From an uncultured Oscillospiraceae bacterium (GTDB lineage: Bacteria; Bacillota_A; Clostridia; Oscillospirales; Oscillospiraceae): a stretch of 18,316 bases of DNA. The first letter of the stretch is position 1, and each line of letters opens with the position of its first letter. A program made the translations under genes and the position numbers. Location of the stretch: NCBI GenBank assembly GCA_947631215.1, contig CANRKN010000032.1, forward strand, positions 1 to 18,316, in the 5' to 3' direction. Under the pieces are notes generated by a model that worked only from the letters and a program-made list of their open reading frames with translations, was not told the DNA's origin and searched no databases. Below are positions 9,601 to 16,063 of this stretch, one piece after another.

Positions 9601-10024
9601 TGTAGGCGGTGTTGTTGTCCTCGAAGAAATCCCGCACGCGCACGATGGCGGGCTGCTTCTCCAGCCGGGCCAGAAGCTGCGCCTCGTGGAGGAACCGCTC
9701 TTTACCCCTCTGGTAGCCGTCGCCCGCGCCGCCCTTTAACACATAAACCTGGGACGAGGAGGAGGCGCTGCGGGAGGCCATCTCCCGGGGGTAGAACTCC
9801 TTGATGGCCACCTTCATATCCAGCGTCAGGTCCCGGCCCACATAGGTGATGCCGAAGCCGCCCTCGCCCAGTACGCCGCCCACCAGGTATTTGTTCCTGA
9901 GCAGCGTCCCTGGCGGCAGATGGAACGGCGCCGCCTCATACTCCGACGGCCGCCGCCCGCAGGCGGGACAGACCTCCTCCTCTCCCACATATGCCATGCA
10001 GTATGGGCAGTAACGCTTATCCAC
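6695..10024 (-). CDS. Zinc-ribbon Ser/Thr protein kinase with membrane helix and beta-solenoid-like ectodomain (paralogue C)
   Basis: Predicted active membrane Ser/Thr kinase of 1,109 residues. A zinc ribbon (C6, C9, C19, C22) leads into a kinase domain at about 45-316 with GEGGFG at 53-58, VAIK Lys75, HRD Asp191, Asn196, DFG at 208-210 and a GYTPPEQY activation segment. The membrane helix is at about 326-348, followed by a stalk of TPEP repeats (about 352-388). The ectodomain carries eight NxG turns between 611 and 758 at 17-25-residue spacing, as expected for rungs of a parallel beta-helix. Two modules opening with ELRRSL/ALRQAV and a DMT or SVTL strand begin near 548 and 808. It starts with GTG, 8 bases after GGAGG and 31 bases after the short kinase gene. 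Its N-terminus and C-terminal ending resemble paralogue A, which supports gene duplication. The signal sensed is unknown. Confidence 0.92.
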   Translation of the reverse strand: MDKRYCPYCMAYVGEEEVCPACGRRPSEYEAAPFHLPPGTLLRNKYLVGGVLGEGGFGITYVGRDLTLDMKVAIKEFYPREMASRSASSSSQVYVLKGGAGDGYQRGKERFLHEAQLLARLEKQPAIVRVRDFFEDNNTAYIVMEFVEGVTLKELVAQRGGKIPPEELFPLVEPLFKALGVVHGAGLIHRDISPDNIMLEGSQVRLLDFGCARDAMGEGTQAIYKKEGYTPPEQYQSKGQGPWTDVYAFCATIYYCLTGQTPPPSFERKSKDKLRPPSKLGVHLSEGQEQALLKGLNCSADERYRSMAELYKDLYDGKPDPKPIKWGLVLAAAALGAAAAVIGALFLTGVLPPEPAPTPTPEPTATVEPTATPEPTATPEPTPSPVPKPGSGEALDTAVFSEGRSLSAGVYGREDLDAMASDPYVTAVVLEQGAVLDLNDPTAGEYVLKKPLWVKQGATLRANWLTIPGGVSVEMDGTLDCRGLITLKGSATRLYMTGGVTGDTLDYAAIVMDSGANIGFESKDLANSMNDMLLSVPRKTDGLVSVKTADELRRSLEEEGLSVSIDRDMTIPSSFYCHPGTTVWISEGVTVDSAENAGFYLDGSTGAVTFVNEGTYLGEINAGDGRKGARVFNYGTMKTGGPDIPDNALYFESGVIINYGSYTAGGFISRIWENGRMINLGSADLYSFALLGLMSNLGSVSTHEDDEIRNLEIAGTGVLYNAGTLTEEGKYGFQGCGLIFNDGIFEDKSEISFNIDVYNRGTVRLTGSSVCNVAGPGSVEFPDGAPQYTWAYRTVSPRTVPEGAVSVRNEEALRQAVSQGQTVVLEGSVTLREPLEIWSPLYVAGSLRCQTLTVYAAPLALLPGGSVKAESLFMEPAEGQDARAQLSMTEESALAVTGTMELRRAVFCTEGGSLDLTGAKVDLTDDSRVIPVRLDAFRLDNAALTLSGRSRFRIPSLGVDFAAEGLRLRVEEGVMYLVSGGELTGADITLAEAPEQSESVLELQGRVTLRDSTVNVEATRGGLRTNFCYLNLYNTKVTNRGSIDFGGWGEHYVRTDRASRITNYGNMVIFADIISLQQPIDNQGELHIRQDPNNPVKFDMYMGNPAIIE
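8861..8971 (-). repeat. Degenerate repeat encoding the TPEP stalk of paralogue C
   Basis: Tandem, slightly diverged copies encode PEPTATPEPT-like units (residues about 352-388) directly outside the membrane helix. Such stalks lift ectodomains away from the membrane or span the peptidoglycan. The repeat is coding and in frame, so it is part of the gene and not an insertion. Confidence 0.8.
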
Positions 10025-10055
10025 AGCAGCTTCCTCCTCTTTATTTCCCGGCGGG

Positions 10056-11180
10056 TCAGTTGACTGCCAGCCACACCAACGCGGTCACCGCCACCGCCAG
10101 CGCGGCGATGAGCAGTTTGTTGTTTTTGATGAAACGCAGGACCCTTTCGATGAACGTGAGGCCTGGATCAGGGACGGGGTCAGGGTCAGGGTCGGGGTCA
10201 GGCTTTGGCGGCAGGCGCTTGAGAAACTGGCGCACATCTCTGGGCCGCTCGTTTGGCTGCAGCGCCAGGCCCCACAGCAGGGCCTGTTCCTCCTTTGGGG
10301 ATATCTTCACCCCCAGGGCGGAGGGCGGCTTCAGCGGGTCGGGCTGGCGGTCGTCCTCGGCGTTGAGCCGGTTGGAGGACGCCGGCGGGACATGGCCCGT
10401 GATGCAGTAATAGATGGTGGCGCACAGAGCGTACACGTCCGTATAGGCCTTCTGGCCGTGGCCGGTGTATTGCTCGATGGGTGCGAAGCCCTCCTTGAGG
10501 ACCACCGTCATGGACCGGCCGTCCTCCGTGGACCGGGCGCAGCCGAAATCCATCAGCACACACCTGTCCTCCGGGGTCAGCATGATGTTGTCCGGGGCGA
10601 TATCCCGGTGGATGAGGCCCGTGTCGTGGACCCTGGCCAGCCCCTTTGCCATGGGCAGCAGCTTCTCCATCAGCTCGTCGAAGCCCATGGGGCCGTATTT
10701 TGTCACATGCCACCGGAGCGTCGCGCCCTTCAGGTAATCCATGACCATGTAGGCGGTGCCGTTGGCGCGGAAAGCGCCCCGCACCTTCACCATTGCGGGG
10801 ATGCCGGACACCTTTTTCAGCATCTCCGCCTCCCGGAGGAAGCTGCCCATGCCCTTTTCATAGCTCTCCCGCTCCGTGGTCGGCGGGCGCAGGCTGCCGT
10901 CCGGCGCCCGGCTGGGCTGGCAGCGGATGGGGAAGAATTCCTTGACCGCGACGAGCCGGTCCGTGTCCATCTCCCGGCCTATGTAGGTGACGCCGAAGCC
11001 GCCGTTGCCCTTGACCGAGCCGATAAGATACCGCCGCCTGGTATTGGGGTCGGTGAGCGTAGTCCCCACCGGCAGGAAGGGAACGGCGTTATGGGCGTTC
11101 GGGTCGCCCCCGCACACGGGACATGGCCCGGTCCTGTCCCGGAGAGCGGTCATGCAGCGGGGGCAGAACTGCCCTGCCAT
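10056..11180 (-). CDS. Short tail-anchored zinc-ribbon Ser/Thr protein kinase
   Basis: Predicted active Ser/Thr kinase of 374 residues with its N-terminal zinc ribbon (C6, C9, C20, C23) and kinase domain in the cytoplasm. The catalytic set is complete: GNGGFG at 58-63, VAVK Lys80, HRD Asp193, Asn198, DFG at 211-213 and a GFAPIEQY activation segment. After the kinase come a charged Asp-Pro repeat (about 327-339), an amphipathic basic stretch and one membrane helix (about 355-372) ending only two residues before the stop. It therefore has no ectodomain and is tail-anchored, unlike its three large neighbours. I chose the ATG at 11180: GGAGG lies 8 bases upstream and the start follows the protease gene's stop by one base. 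The GTG at 11189 is too close to GGAGG. Without its own sensor it may act as a common effector or be driven by the large kinases; that is inference. Confidence 0.92.
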   Translation of the reverse strand: MAGQFCPRCMTALRDRTGPCPVCGGDPNAHNAVPFLPVGTTLTDPNTRRRYLIGSVKGNGGFGVTYIGREMDTDRLVAVKEFFPIRCQPSRAPDGSLRPPTTERESYEKGMGSFLREAEMLKKVSGIPAMVKVRGAFRANGTAYMVMDYLKGATLRWHVTKYGPMGFDELMEKLLPMAKGLARVHDTGLIHRDIAPDNIMLTPEDRCVLMDFGCARSTEDGRSMTVVLKEGFAPIEQYTGHGQKAYTDVYALCATIYYCITGHVPPASSNRLNAEDDRQPDPLKPPSALGVKISPKEEQALLWGLALQPNERPRDVRQFLKRLPPKPDPDPDPDPVPDPGLTFIERVLRFIKNNKLLIAALAVAVTALVWLAVN

Positions 11181-11181
11181 G

Positions 11182-12528
11182 TCAGACACCTCCCCCGCGC
11201 GTCACGGTGAAGCTCTCGGCGGGAGAGCCCAGCTGTATCACGGCTCCCTCCGTCAGGGGCCGGTTTTCCCCCGGCGCCAGCCGGGGGCCGTTGACATAGG
11301 TGCCGTAGGAGGAGCCCAGGTCCCGTATGTACGCGGCGCCGCCCTGGGTCCACAGGCAGCAATGGCTGTTGCTGACGCCGGGGTGATCCTTAGGATAGGC
11401 TATCGTGCTGTTGGAGTCGCGGCCGACGGTCATCTGTCCGCCGCCCAGCGGGAACTGCCTTCCCGCGAAATAGCCGGCGGTGCCCACCAGCACCAGGTCG
11501 GCGGCCTTCTTCCCGCCCTTTTTCCGCAGTACCAGCACCAGCACGGCGATCACCACCGCGGCCGCGGCAACGCCGACGGCGATCAGTAGGATGGTCCTGC
11601 CGTCCGGCTCCGGACCCACGTCGATGCCCAGCGCGGCCAGCTCGTTCAGAGCGTAGTCCACGTAGATGGCCCCCTGGCTGTTGTCGCCCCAGCCCCAGGT
11701 GTTGATGCCGACGACCTGATTCTTCTCGTTGATCAGTGGGCCGCCGGAGTTGCCGTTGTTGATCTGGGCCCCGTGCTGGATGACCCGGGTGTTCCCCTTT
11801 GAGGCCACAGTGGTGAACCGGGACACCACGCCCTTGGTGAGGGTGCTGCTGTCCACGCTGCCGTAGATACGCATGTCGTCATATTCCGTCGCTGCCGTGA
11901 GGTCGGAGTCGCCGGGGAAGCCGATGGCGGTCACGCTGTCGCCCACCTTCACGCCTTTCTCCGCCTCTCTCACCGGCAGAGCCACCCGTCCGGGCACGTC
12001 GTTGGCGGCCCGCAGTATCGCTATATCGGGGCCGTCCGACGGGGCCTGGTAGAGTATCTGGCAGGGCACCGCCCGGCTGGTGTCCACGGTCACGTCCCCG
12101 TCCGAATCCACCTTGCAGGCATAGTCGTCCAGAAGGATGTATACGTCGGTGAGCACGAGCTCCATGTCCCAGTACGGACTCAGACCCAGCTCCTGCCAGG
12201 TGGCGTCGATCCCCAAGAGGTCCAGGATGTCCTGCATGTCCAACCTCTCCGTCGTGTTCTCCACCACGTGGCGGTTGGTGACGAAAGTATCCGTCTCCTT
12301 CCAGGCCTTGCCCACGCCAAAGGCGGAACCGGTCGCACTGTTCGTGAAGCCCTCAAACAGAACCACATCTTCCCCTCCGATATTCAGATGCAGCCCATTT
12401 TTGACCTCATACTGGGACAGAACGCGGACCACGCCGTTTCTTGCGTCGCGGGTCCCCGCGCAGCCTGCCAGCAGGCATACCAGGAGCCCCAGCACCAGCG
12501 TCAGGGCGATCCAACGGGTCTTTTTCAT
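11182..12528 (-). CDS. HtrA-like serine protease with lipobox, membrane helix and cytoplasmic FHA domain
   Basis: Predicted surface serine protease of 448 residues joined across the membrane to a phosphothreonine reader. A signal peptide ends in the lipobox LLAGC (Cys23). The chymotrypsin-fold protease covers about 60-300 with His87 (TNRHVV), Asp168 (PDIAIL) and Ser261 (GNSGGP). His and Asp are 81 residues apart, much farther than in typical HtrA proteases, because of an inserted segment at about 93-150. No PDZ domain is present; a membrane helix (about 312-334) and RKKGGKK lead to an FHA domain (about 345-445) with GR at 369-370, Ser386, His389 and GTYVNG. Positive-inside residues place the protease outside and the FHA inside. 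The gene ends one base before the short kinase's start, so the two are probably translated together. A role in phosphorylation-controlled cleavage of surface proteins is inference. Confidence 0.92.
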   Translation of the reverse strand: MKKTRWIALTLVLGLLVCLLAGCAGTRDARNGVVRVLSQYEVKNGLHLNIGGEDVVLFEGFTNSATGSAFGVGKAWKETDTFVTNRHVVENTTERLDMQDILDLLGIDATWQELGLSPYWDMELVLTDVYILLDDYACKVDSDGDVTVDTSRAVPCQILYQAPSDGPDIAILRAANDVPGRVALPVREAEKGVKVGDSVTAIGFPGDSDLTAATEYDDMRIYGSVDSSTLTKGVVSRFTTVASKGNTRVIQHGAQINNGNSGGPLINEKNQVVGINTWGWGDNSQGAIYVDYALNELAALGIDVGPEPDGRTILLIAVGVAAAAVVIAVLVLVLRKKGGKKAADLVLVGTAGYFAGRQFPLGGGQMTVGRDSNSTIAYPKDHPGVSNSHCCLWTQGGAAYIRDLGSSYGTYVNGPRLAPGENRPLTEGAVIQLGSPAESFTVTRGGGV

Positions 12529-12547
12529 ATCTCCGCTCTCCTCTCCG

Positions 12548-13261
12548 TCACACGGTCAGCCACAGGGCCGCCGCGGTGTTGTTGTCGTTGTCGGCCGGGA
12601 CCCGCGCGTCCAGAAGGGCGCGCATGGCATCCAGCCACTGCTCCGGGCCGGACGCGGCCGCAAGGGTCCGCTCCATCTCGGCTTCGTATACGTACTCCCA
12701 AAAGCCGTCGGAGCAGAGCAAAAACGCGTGCCTGCCCCGCTCCAGCTTCGTCCCGCCCCCGTCTACCGTGAGCTCCCCCTCTATGCCCAGCGCCCGGTAC
12801 AGCCGGGCCCGGTCCTCATGGAAGCGTATCTGGTCCGGGGTGATCTGCCCCAGGGACACGGCGATGCGGGAGGCGCTGTGGTCCTTTGTCTGCCAGACGA
12901 GCGCGCCGTCCACAAAGTGGTATATCCGGGTGTCCCCGGCGTAGGCCCATGCCATCCTGTTCCCCGCCAGCTCCAGGGCCGCCGCCGTGGATTTCATCCG
13001 GCAGACGGCGGTCTGCATGGCCAGGATACACTCATGGGCCTTTAAAAGCCGCGCCGACAGGGCCCCGCTGTCCGCGCGGCCGGTCCAGCCGTCCATGATG
13101 ACGCGCACTGCCTCCCGGGAGGCGGCGTCGCCGCCGCCGTGTCCGCCCAGGCCGTCCGCCACCACGGCACAGGCGCATGTTCCGTTCAGCACCCGCACCG
13201 CGGCGGTGTCCTCGTTTCGGGGCCGCCCGCCCTGGTCCGTATAGCTTGCCGTCTCGATCAA
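12548..13261 (-). CDS. Soluble PP2C-family Ser/Thr protein phosphatase
   Basis: Predicted metal-dependent protein phosphatase of the PPM/PP2C family (237 residues) that would remove phosphates added by the neighbouring kinases. Visible family motifs, in order, are RPRNED near the N-terminus, VADGLGGHGGG with metal-binding Asp36, AYAGDTRIY, LCSDGFWE and a final DNDNNTA. There is no signal peptide or membrane helix, so it is cytoplasmic. I chose the TTG at 13261: GGAGG (13270-13274) stands 8 bases upstream, and the protein then begins MIETASYTDQG, the usual short lead-in to a PP2C core. Alternatives are the ATG at 13282, which overlaps the previous stop as ATGA but has GGAGG only one base away, and the ATG at 13297. 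It lies between the membrane PP2C and the protease genes. It resembles PrpC/Stp by family only. Confidence 0.9.
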   Translation of the reverse strand: MIETASYTDQGGRPRNEDTAAVRVLNGTCACAVVADGLGGHGGGDAASREAVRVIMDGWTGRADSGALSARLLKAHECILAMQTAVCRMKSTAAALELAGNRMAWAYAGDTRIYHFVDGALVWQTKDHSASRIAVSLGQITPDQIRFHEDRARLYRALGIEGELTVDGGGTKLERGRHAFLLCSDGFWEYVYEAEMERTLAAASGPEQWLDAMRALLDARVPADNDNNTAAALWLTV

Positions 13262-13278
13262 ATCAGACGCCTCCTGTC

Positions 13279-14544
13279 TCATGCCTCCGGGCCGCATTCC
13301 AGAATGACGGCCGTATAGTTGTCCTGATTGGGGTAGCCCTTGGCGGCGATGGCCTGCCCCAGGCGGGCGGCCGCCGTCTCGGCCGGGCCGTCCAGCAGGG
13401 TCCGCATCTCTCCCGGCTCCAGGGCGTTATATACCCCGTCGCTCATCAGGATGAATTTGTCTCCCGGCACGATCTCCACCGGCTCCGCCGGGATGTCCGC
13501 GTATTTCAGCGCGCCCATGCCCAGATAGCTGACCAGGCCGCCGCCCTCGCTGTTGCTGCAGGCCTCCGCGGCGGACATCTCCCCGTTCACGCTCCGCAGG
13601 GCCAGCTCATTGGCGTAGACATGCTCCCGGTTCAGCAGCACCAGGCCGCCGCTGCGCAGCAGATAGATATGGCTGTCGCCCACGGTGAGCCAGTAGAACC
13701 GGCCGCCGCGGATGAGCCCCAGCAGCAGCGTAGTGCCGCCCTTGCGGTAGTTGTCCGGCCCCAGGACACGGTTCACCGCCTGGGTGGACCGCTTGGCCAG
13801 CGTCAGGAGCAGCTGCTCCGGCGGCTCTGTGCCTATGGAGGCGGCGAACGCCCCCAGCGCGGCCTCCACGGCCGCGGCGCTCAGCTTCTCGCCGTCGCTC
13901 AGGCCGCCCATGCCGTCCGCCACCACGGCCAGAAGGCCCTGACGGCCCAGCGCGGCGGGGTCGGACACGGCCAGGCAGTCCTGCTGATACTGCCGCGCCC
14001 CCTGGGCATGGACCCGCCCGACGCTGACGCCCGGCGGGGGAAGCTTTTTCCGCCGCCGGAGGAACTGGGCTATATTGCCGGCCAGAAGCCCCAGGGCGCA
14101 TACGCCCAGGGCAATGCTCAGCCAGGGGGAGGCCAGCGCCCCCCATGCGCCTGTCTGTCCTTCCGGCGTCTCCTCCGGAGAGGGAGCGGGCAGAGCGGTC
14201 ATCTCCACCGTCTCCGCGGGCGCCTCGCTCTCCGCGGGGACTTCCGTCTCAGCAGACGCTTCTGTCCCCGCGGGGGCCTCCGTTTCAGAAGCCTCTTCCG
14301 TTTCCGCAGGGGCCTTCGTCCTCGCGGGTATCTGAGACGGGGCGGGAACAGCCGTCGCCTCCGCCTGCTCCGCGGCCTCCTTCGCCGCCTGGATGACGTC
14401 CTCCGGGAGAGGTACTTCGTCCTCCCCCTGGATGGGCAGGCGGGGCCCGCCGGAGGGCAGGGGCGTCCCGATGGGAGCGCTCGTCAGAACTGCCGCCGGG
14501 GCGGCCCCGTCCTCCTCCCGGCTGAACAGAAGCCGGTCAGTCAT
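13279..14544 (-). CDS. Membrane-anchored PP2C-family phosphatase with acidic low-complexity N-terminal region
   Basis: Predicted membrane-tethered PP2C phosphatase of 421 residues. Residues 1-139 are low-complexity and rich in Ala, Glu, Thr and Pro, with repeated AETE/SETEAP-like units at about 78-112. A membrane helix covers about 140-162 and is followed by RRRKK, which puts the C-terminal phosphatase in the cytoplasm and the N-terminal stretch outside. The phosphatase domain (about 175-418) shows RQYQQD in place of the usual RxxNED, VADGMGG with Asp210, VGDSHIYL, LMSDGVYNAL and a final QDNYTAV, so the metal site looks complete. No cleavable signal peptide is visible. It overlaps the upstream FHA gene by 8 bases and its stop lies next to the soluble PP2C gene. 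The two phosphatases are distant in sequence, so they may act on different targets. Confidence 0.9.
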   Translation of the reverse strand: MTDRLLFSREEDGAAPAAVLTSAPIGTPLPSGGPRLPIQGEDEVPLPEDVIQAAKEAAEQAEATAVPAPSQIPARTKAPAETEEASETEAPAGTEASAETEVPAESEAPAETVEMTALPAPSPEETPEGQTGAWGALASPWLSIALGVCALGLLAGNIAQFLRRRKKLPPPGVSVGRVHAQGARQYQQDCLAVSDPAALGRQGLLAVVADGMGGLSDGEKLSAAAVEAALGAFAASIGTEPPEQLLLTLAKRSTQAVNRVLGPDNYRKGGTTLLLGLIRGGRFYWLTVGDSHIYLLRSGGLVLLNREHVYANELALRSVNGEMSAAEACSNSEGGGLVSYLGMGALKYADIPAEPVEIVPGDKFILMSDGVYNALEPGEMRTLLDGPAETAAARLGQAIAAKGYPNQDNYTAVILECGPEA

Positions 14545-15166
14545 CCTTTTTACCCCAGCTGAAGTGCTCCCCGCAAAGGCCCAGGAATATCAGCTCCGAT
14601 TTGCCTATGGTGATGCGGTCATAGTTGTGCAGCTCCGCGGTGTTGAGGACCGGCACGCCGTTGAGCCGCAGCAGGTTTTTGCCATCCACATGGCTGACAT
14701 AGAACTGGTTGGATTCGTCGTCGAACACCACGGTGGAATCCCGGTGGGCAGAGATATTCATGTCTCCGGTGATGATAACGTCGCCCTCCTCCCGGCCGAT
14801 GTAGTTGTAGCTGACGTGGAGTCGGTAATCCCGGCCCCGGCAGGGACCGCTCACCGCCACCAGCCAGCCCACCACCGCACTGTCGGGGGTGCCCTTCTCG
14901 CCGAAGGGCTTCGTGAGGTTCATGTCGTCATGGTTGTCGTCGCCGCCGCCCCAGTCTTCCACCTTGGGCGGCCTGGTGACATTGGGGTCTCCGGTGGGCT
15001 GGAAACTGCCATTTCCCGCTTTTTTGGCATAGGGATCGGCGGTGGGCTGGAAGTCGCCCTTCTTTCCGCCCCCGCAATTGGGGCAGGAAGCATGCTTGCG
15101 GGCGTTATAGGAGTTTCCGCAGTTGGGACAGTACACGAGTCCGGATCTTGCAGACAGGTCAGGCAT
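14537..15166 (-). CDS. Zinc-ribbon FHA-domain protein with two FQPT motifs
   Basis: Predicted cytoplasmic phosphothreonine-reader protein of 209 residues. A zinc ribbon (C13, C16, C28, C31) opens the protein, as in the kinases. A flexible region (about 36-95) holds two near-copies of FQPTxDP, with threonines at 42 and 58, and further threonines before basic-proline pairs at 64 and 85. An FHA-like domain fills about 98-197, with IGRE at 123-126, SAH at 139-141 and LNG at 168-170; the Ser-to-His spacing is one residue shorter than in the classical motif, so phosphopeptide binding may be altered. In GarA/OdhI-type proteins a phosphorylated N-terminal threonine is bound by the protein's own FHA domain, and this layout would allow the same; that is analogy. 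The start has GGAGG 8 bases upstream. The gene overlaps the membrane PP2C gene by 8 bases. Confidence 0.87.
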   Translation of the reverse strand: MPDLSARSGLVYCPNCGNSYNARKHASCPNCGGGKKGDFQPTADPYAKKAGNGSFQPTGDPNVTRPPKVEDWGGGDDNHDDMNLTKPFGEKGTPDSAVVGWLVAVSGPCRGRDYRLHVSYNYIGREEGDVIITGDMNISAHRDSTVVFDDESNQFYVSHVDGKNLLRLNGVPVLNTAELHNYDRITIGKSELIFLGLCGEHFSWGKKDD

Positions 15167-15243
15167 TGTTTTTTCCTCCGTTCATTATTATGATTTGTTA
15201 TTTTACGGTCGGGAACAGACCGCGAAAGACTTGCCTCTGCGCG
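15167..15243 (-). promoter_or_regulatory. AT-rich gap with small hairpin, possible internal promoter
   Basis: This 77-base gap is the longest inside the cluster and clearly richer in A/T than its surroundings. CGGTC (15206-15210) and GACCG (15218-15222) form a small hairpin. On the minus strand it is followed by TAAAAT and CATAAT, which could be -10 elements, but no good -35 is visible. GGAGG 8 bases before 15166 is the ribosome site of the FHA gene. It could be an internal promoter or just a processing or weak attenuation site. Confidence 0.3.
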
Positions 15244-15948
15244 TCACCTTGCAGATGAGCGGCCGGGAGGCGTCCCCAGCCTGAACATCACGTTCCGGGA
15301 GCCCAGGTAGAAAGTATCCCCTTTGCGGAGCGTTGCGGGGAAGTTGGGCGGCAGCTGTCTGCCGTCGGCCAGGAAGGTGCCGTATGTGGAACCCAGGTCC
15401 GTCAGCTCCATCCCGCCGGCGCAGGGCCGCAGAGAGCAGTGGACGCGGCTGACGCCGGGCGCGTTGGAGATCCGGACGGCGCATTCCATACCGCGGCCGA
15501 TCTGGGTGGCGCCGCCGCCGAGGGTATATATCAGGCCCCGGCTGGGACCCGCCACGCACTCCAGGGCCCAGGGGCCTTGGCTGTGGCCGGACCGGGGAAG
15601 GTCCGGTACATAAGAGCCTCTGGGGTCGGCCCCGTACTGGTTCCAGCCGCTCTGCCCCTCCTCGCACAGCCATATGAGCAGGAAGATCGTGCCCACCGGC
15701 GCCGCCAGCCACAGCAGCAGATACCAGCCGCTGCGGCCCACGTCGTGGAGCCGCCGGCAGGCTGCCGCCATGGTGGGTATCATCATCGCCAGGTCCAGCA
15801 CCACCCCGACGGACCAAAGGGGCGTTAAGAGCAGGGCGTTCATGAGCGCGCTGAACAGCACGAGATACCAGTACTCGCTCCTGAGCGCGCGGCCGTTGAA
15901 ATCGGCATATTTCCTGAACGCGTTTCTGATCGCCTGATCGAAACTCAT
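15244..15948 (-). CDS. DUF805 membrane protein fused to an FHA domain
   Basis: First gene of the phospho-signalling cluster, 234 residues. The N-terminal half (about 1-110) is a DUF805 domain (YhaH-like small membrane protein family, function not established). It shows the NGRALRSEYWY start, several hydrophobic helices (about 28-95), the RRLHDVGRSGW signature at 65-75 and GWNQYGADP near 101-109. The C-terminal half is an FHA domain (about 128-226) with IGRG at 150-153, the classical SRVH (Ser167, His170) and DLGSTYGTF, so phosphothreonine binding looks intact. The protein would place a phosphothreonine docking site on the inner face of the membrane. I chose the ATG at 15948, with GGAGG 7 bases upstream; the ATG at 15963 has no ribosome site. 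The fusion gives DUF805 a likely link to Ser/Thr kinase signalling. Confidence 0.9.
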   Translation of the reverse strand: MSFDQAIRNAFRKYADFNGRALRSEYWYLVLFSALMNALLLTPLWSVGVVLDLAMMIPTMAAACRRLHDVGRSGWYLLLWLAAPVGTIFLLIWLCEEGQSGWNQYGADPRGSYVPDLPRSGHSQGPWALECVAGPSRGLIYTLGGGATQIGRGMECAVRISNAPGVSRVHCSLRPCAGGMELTDLGSTYGTFLADGRQLPPNFPATLRKGDTFYLGSRNVMFRLGTPPGRSSAR

Positions 15949-16063
15949 CGCGTCGCCTCCCATGCGGCAGATTTATACAAAATGGACAGGATACCGCTGT
16001 TATTTTGCATTTTACCAGACACCAAAGCGCCTTCTGTCCAACTGTTTTCCCCTGTCCGGCGAT
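15949..16063 (-). promoter_or_regulatory. Likely promoter region of the kinase/phosphatase/FHA cluster
   Basis: This is the only non-coding stretch between the anti-sigma unit's hairpin and the first cluster gene, and it is AT-rich. Minus-strand candidates are an extended -10 TGGTAAAAT (TAAAAT at 16009-16014) with TTGGACA at 16035-16041, although the spacing is too long (20-21), and TATAAA at 15972-15977 without a clear -35. I see no match to the ECF promoter found before the sigma gene, so control by that sigma factor is not supported here. Confidence 0.4.

Noticed and set aside
15203..15817. Minus-strand frame overlapping the DUF805-FHA gene
   Set aside because: It is in another frame over a gene with clear DUF805 and FHA signatures, is rich in Arg/Gly/Pro, and lacks any domain.
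84..15948. Type VI or type VII secretion cluster
   Set aside because: Kinase, PP2C and FHA genes accompany such systems, but no secretion ATPase, WXG100 protein, sheath or baseplate gene is present in this window.
15949..16063. ECF promoter for the kinase cluster
   Set aside because: I looked for TGTAAC or a GAAC-type -35 with a GTC-type -10 and found neither at suitable spacing.
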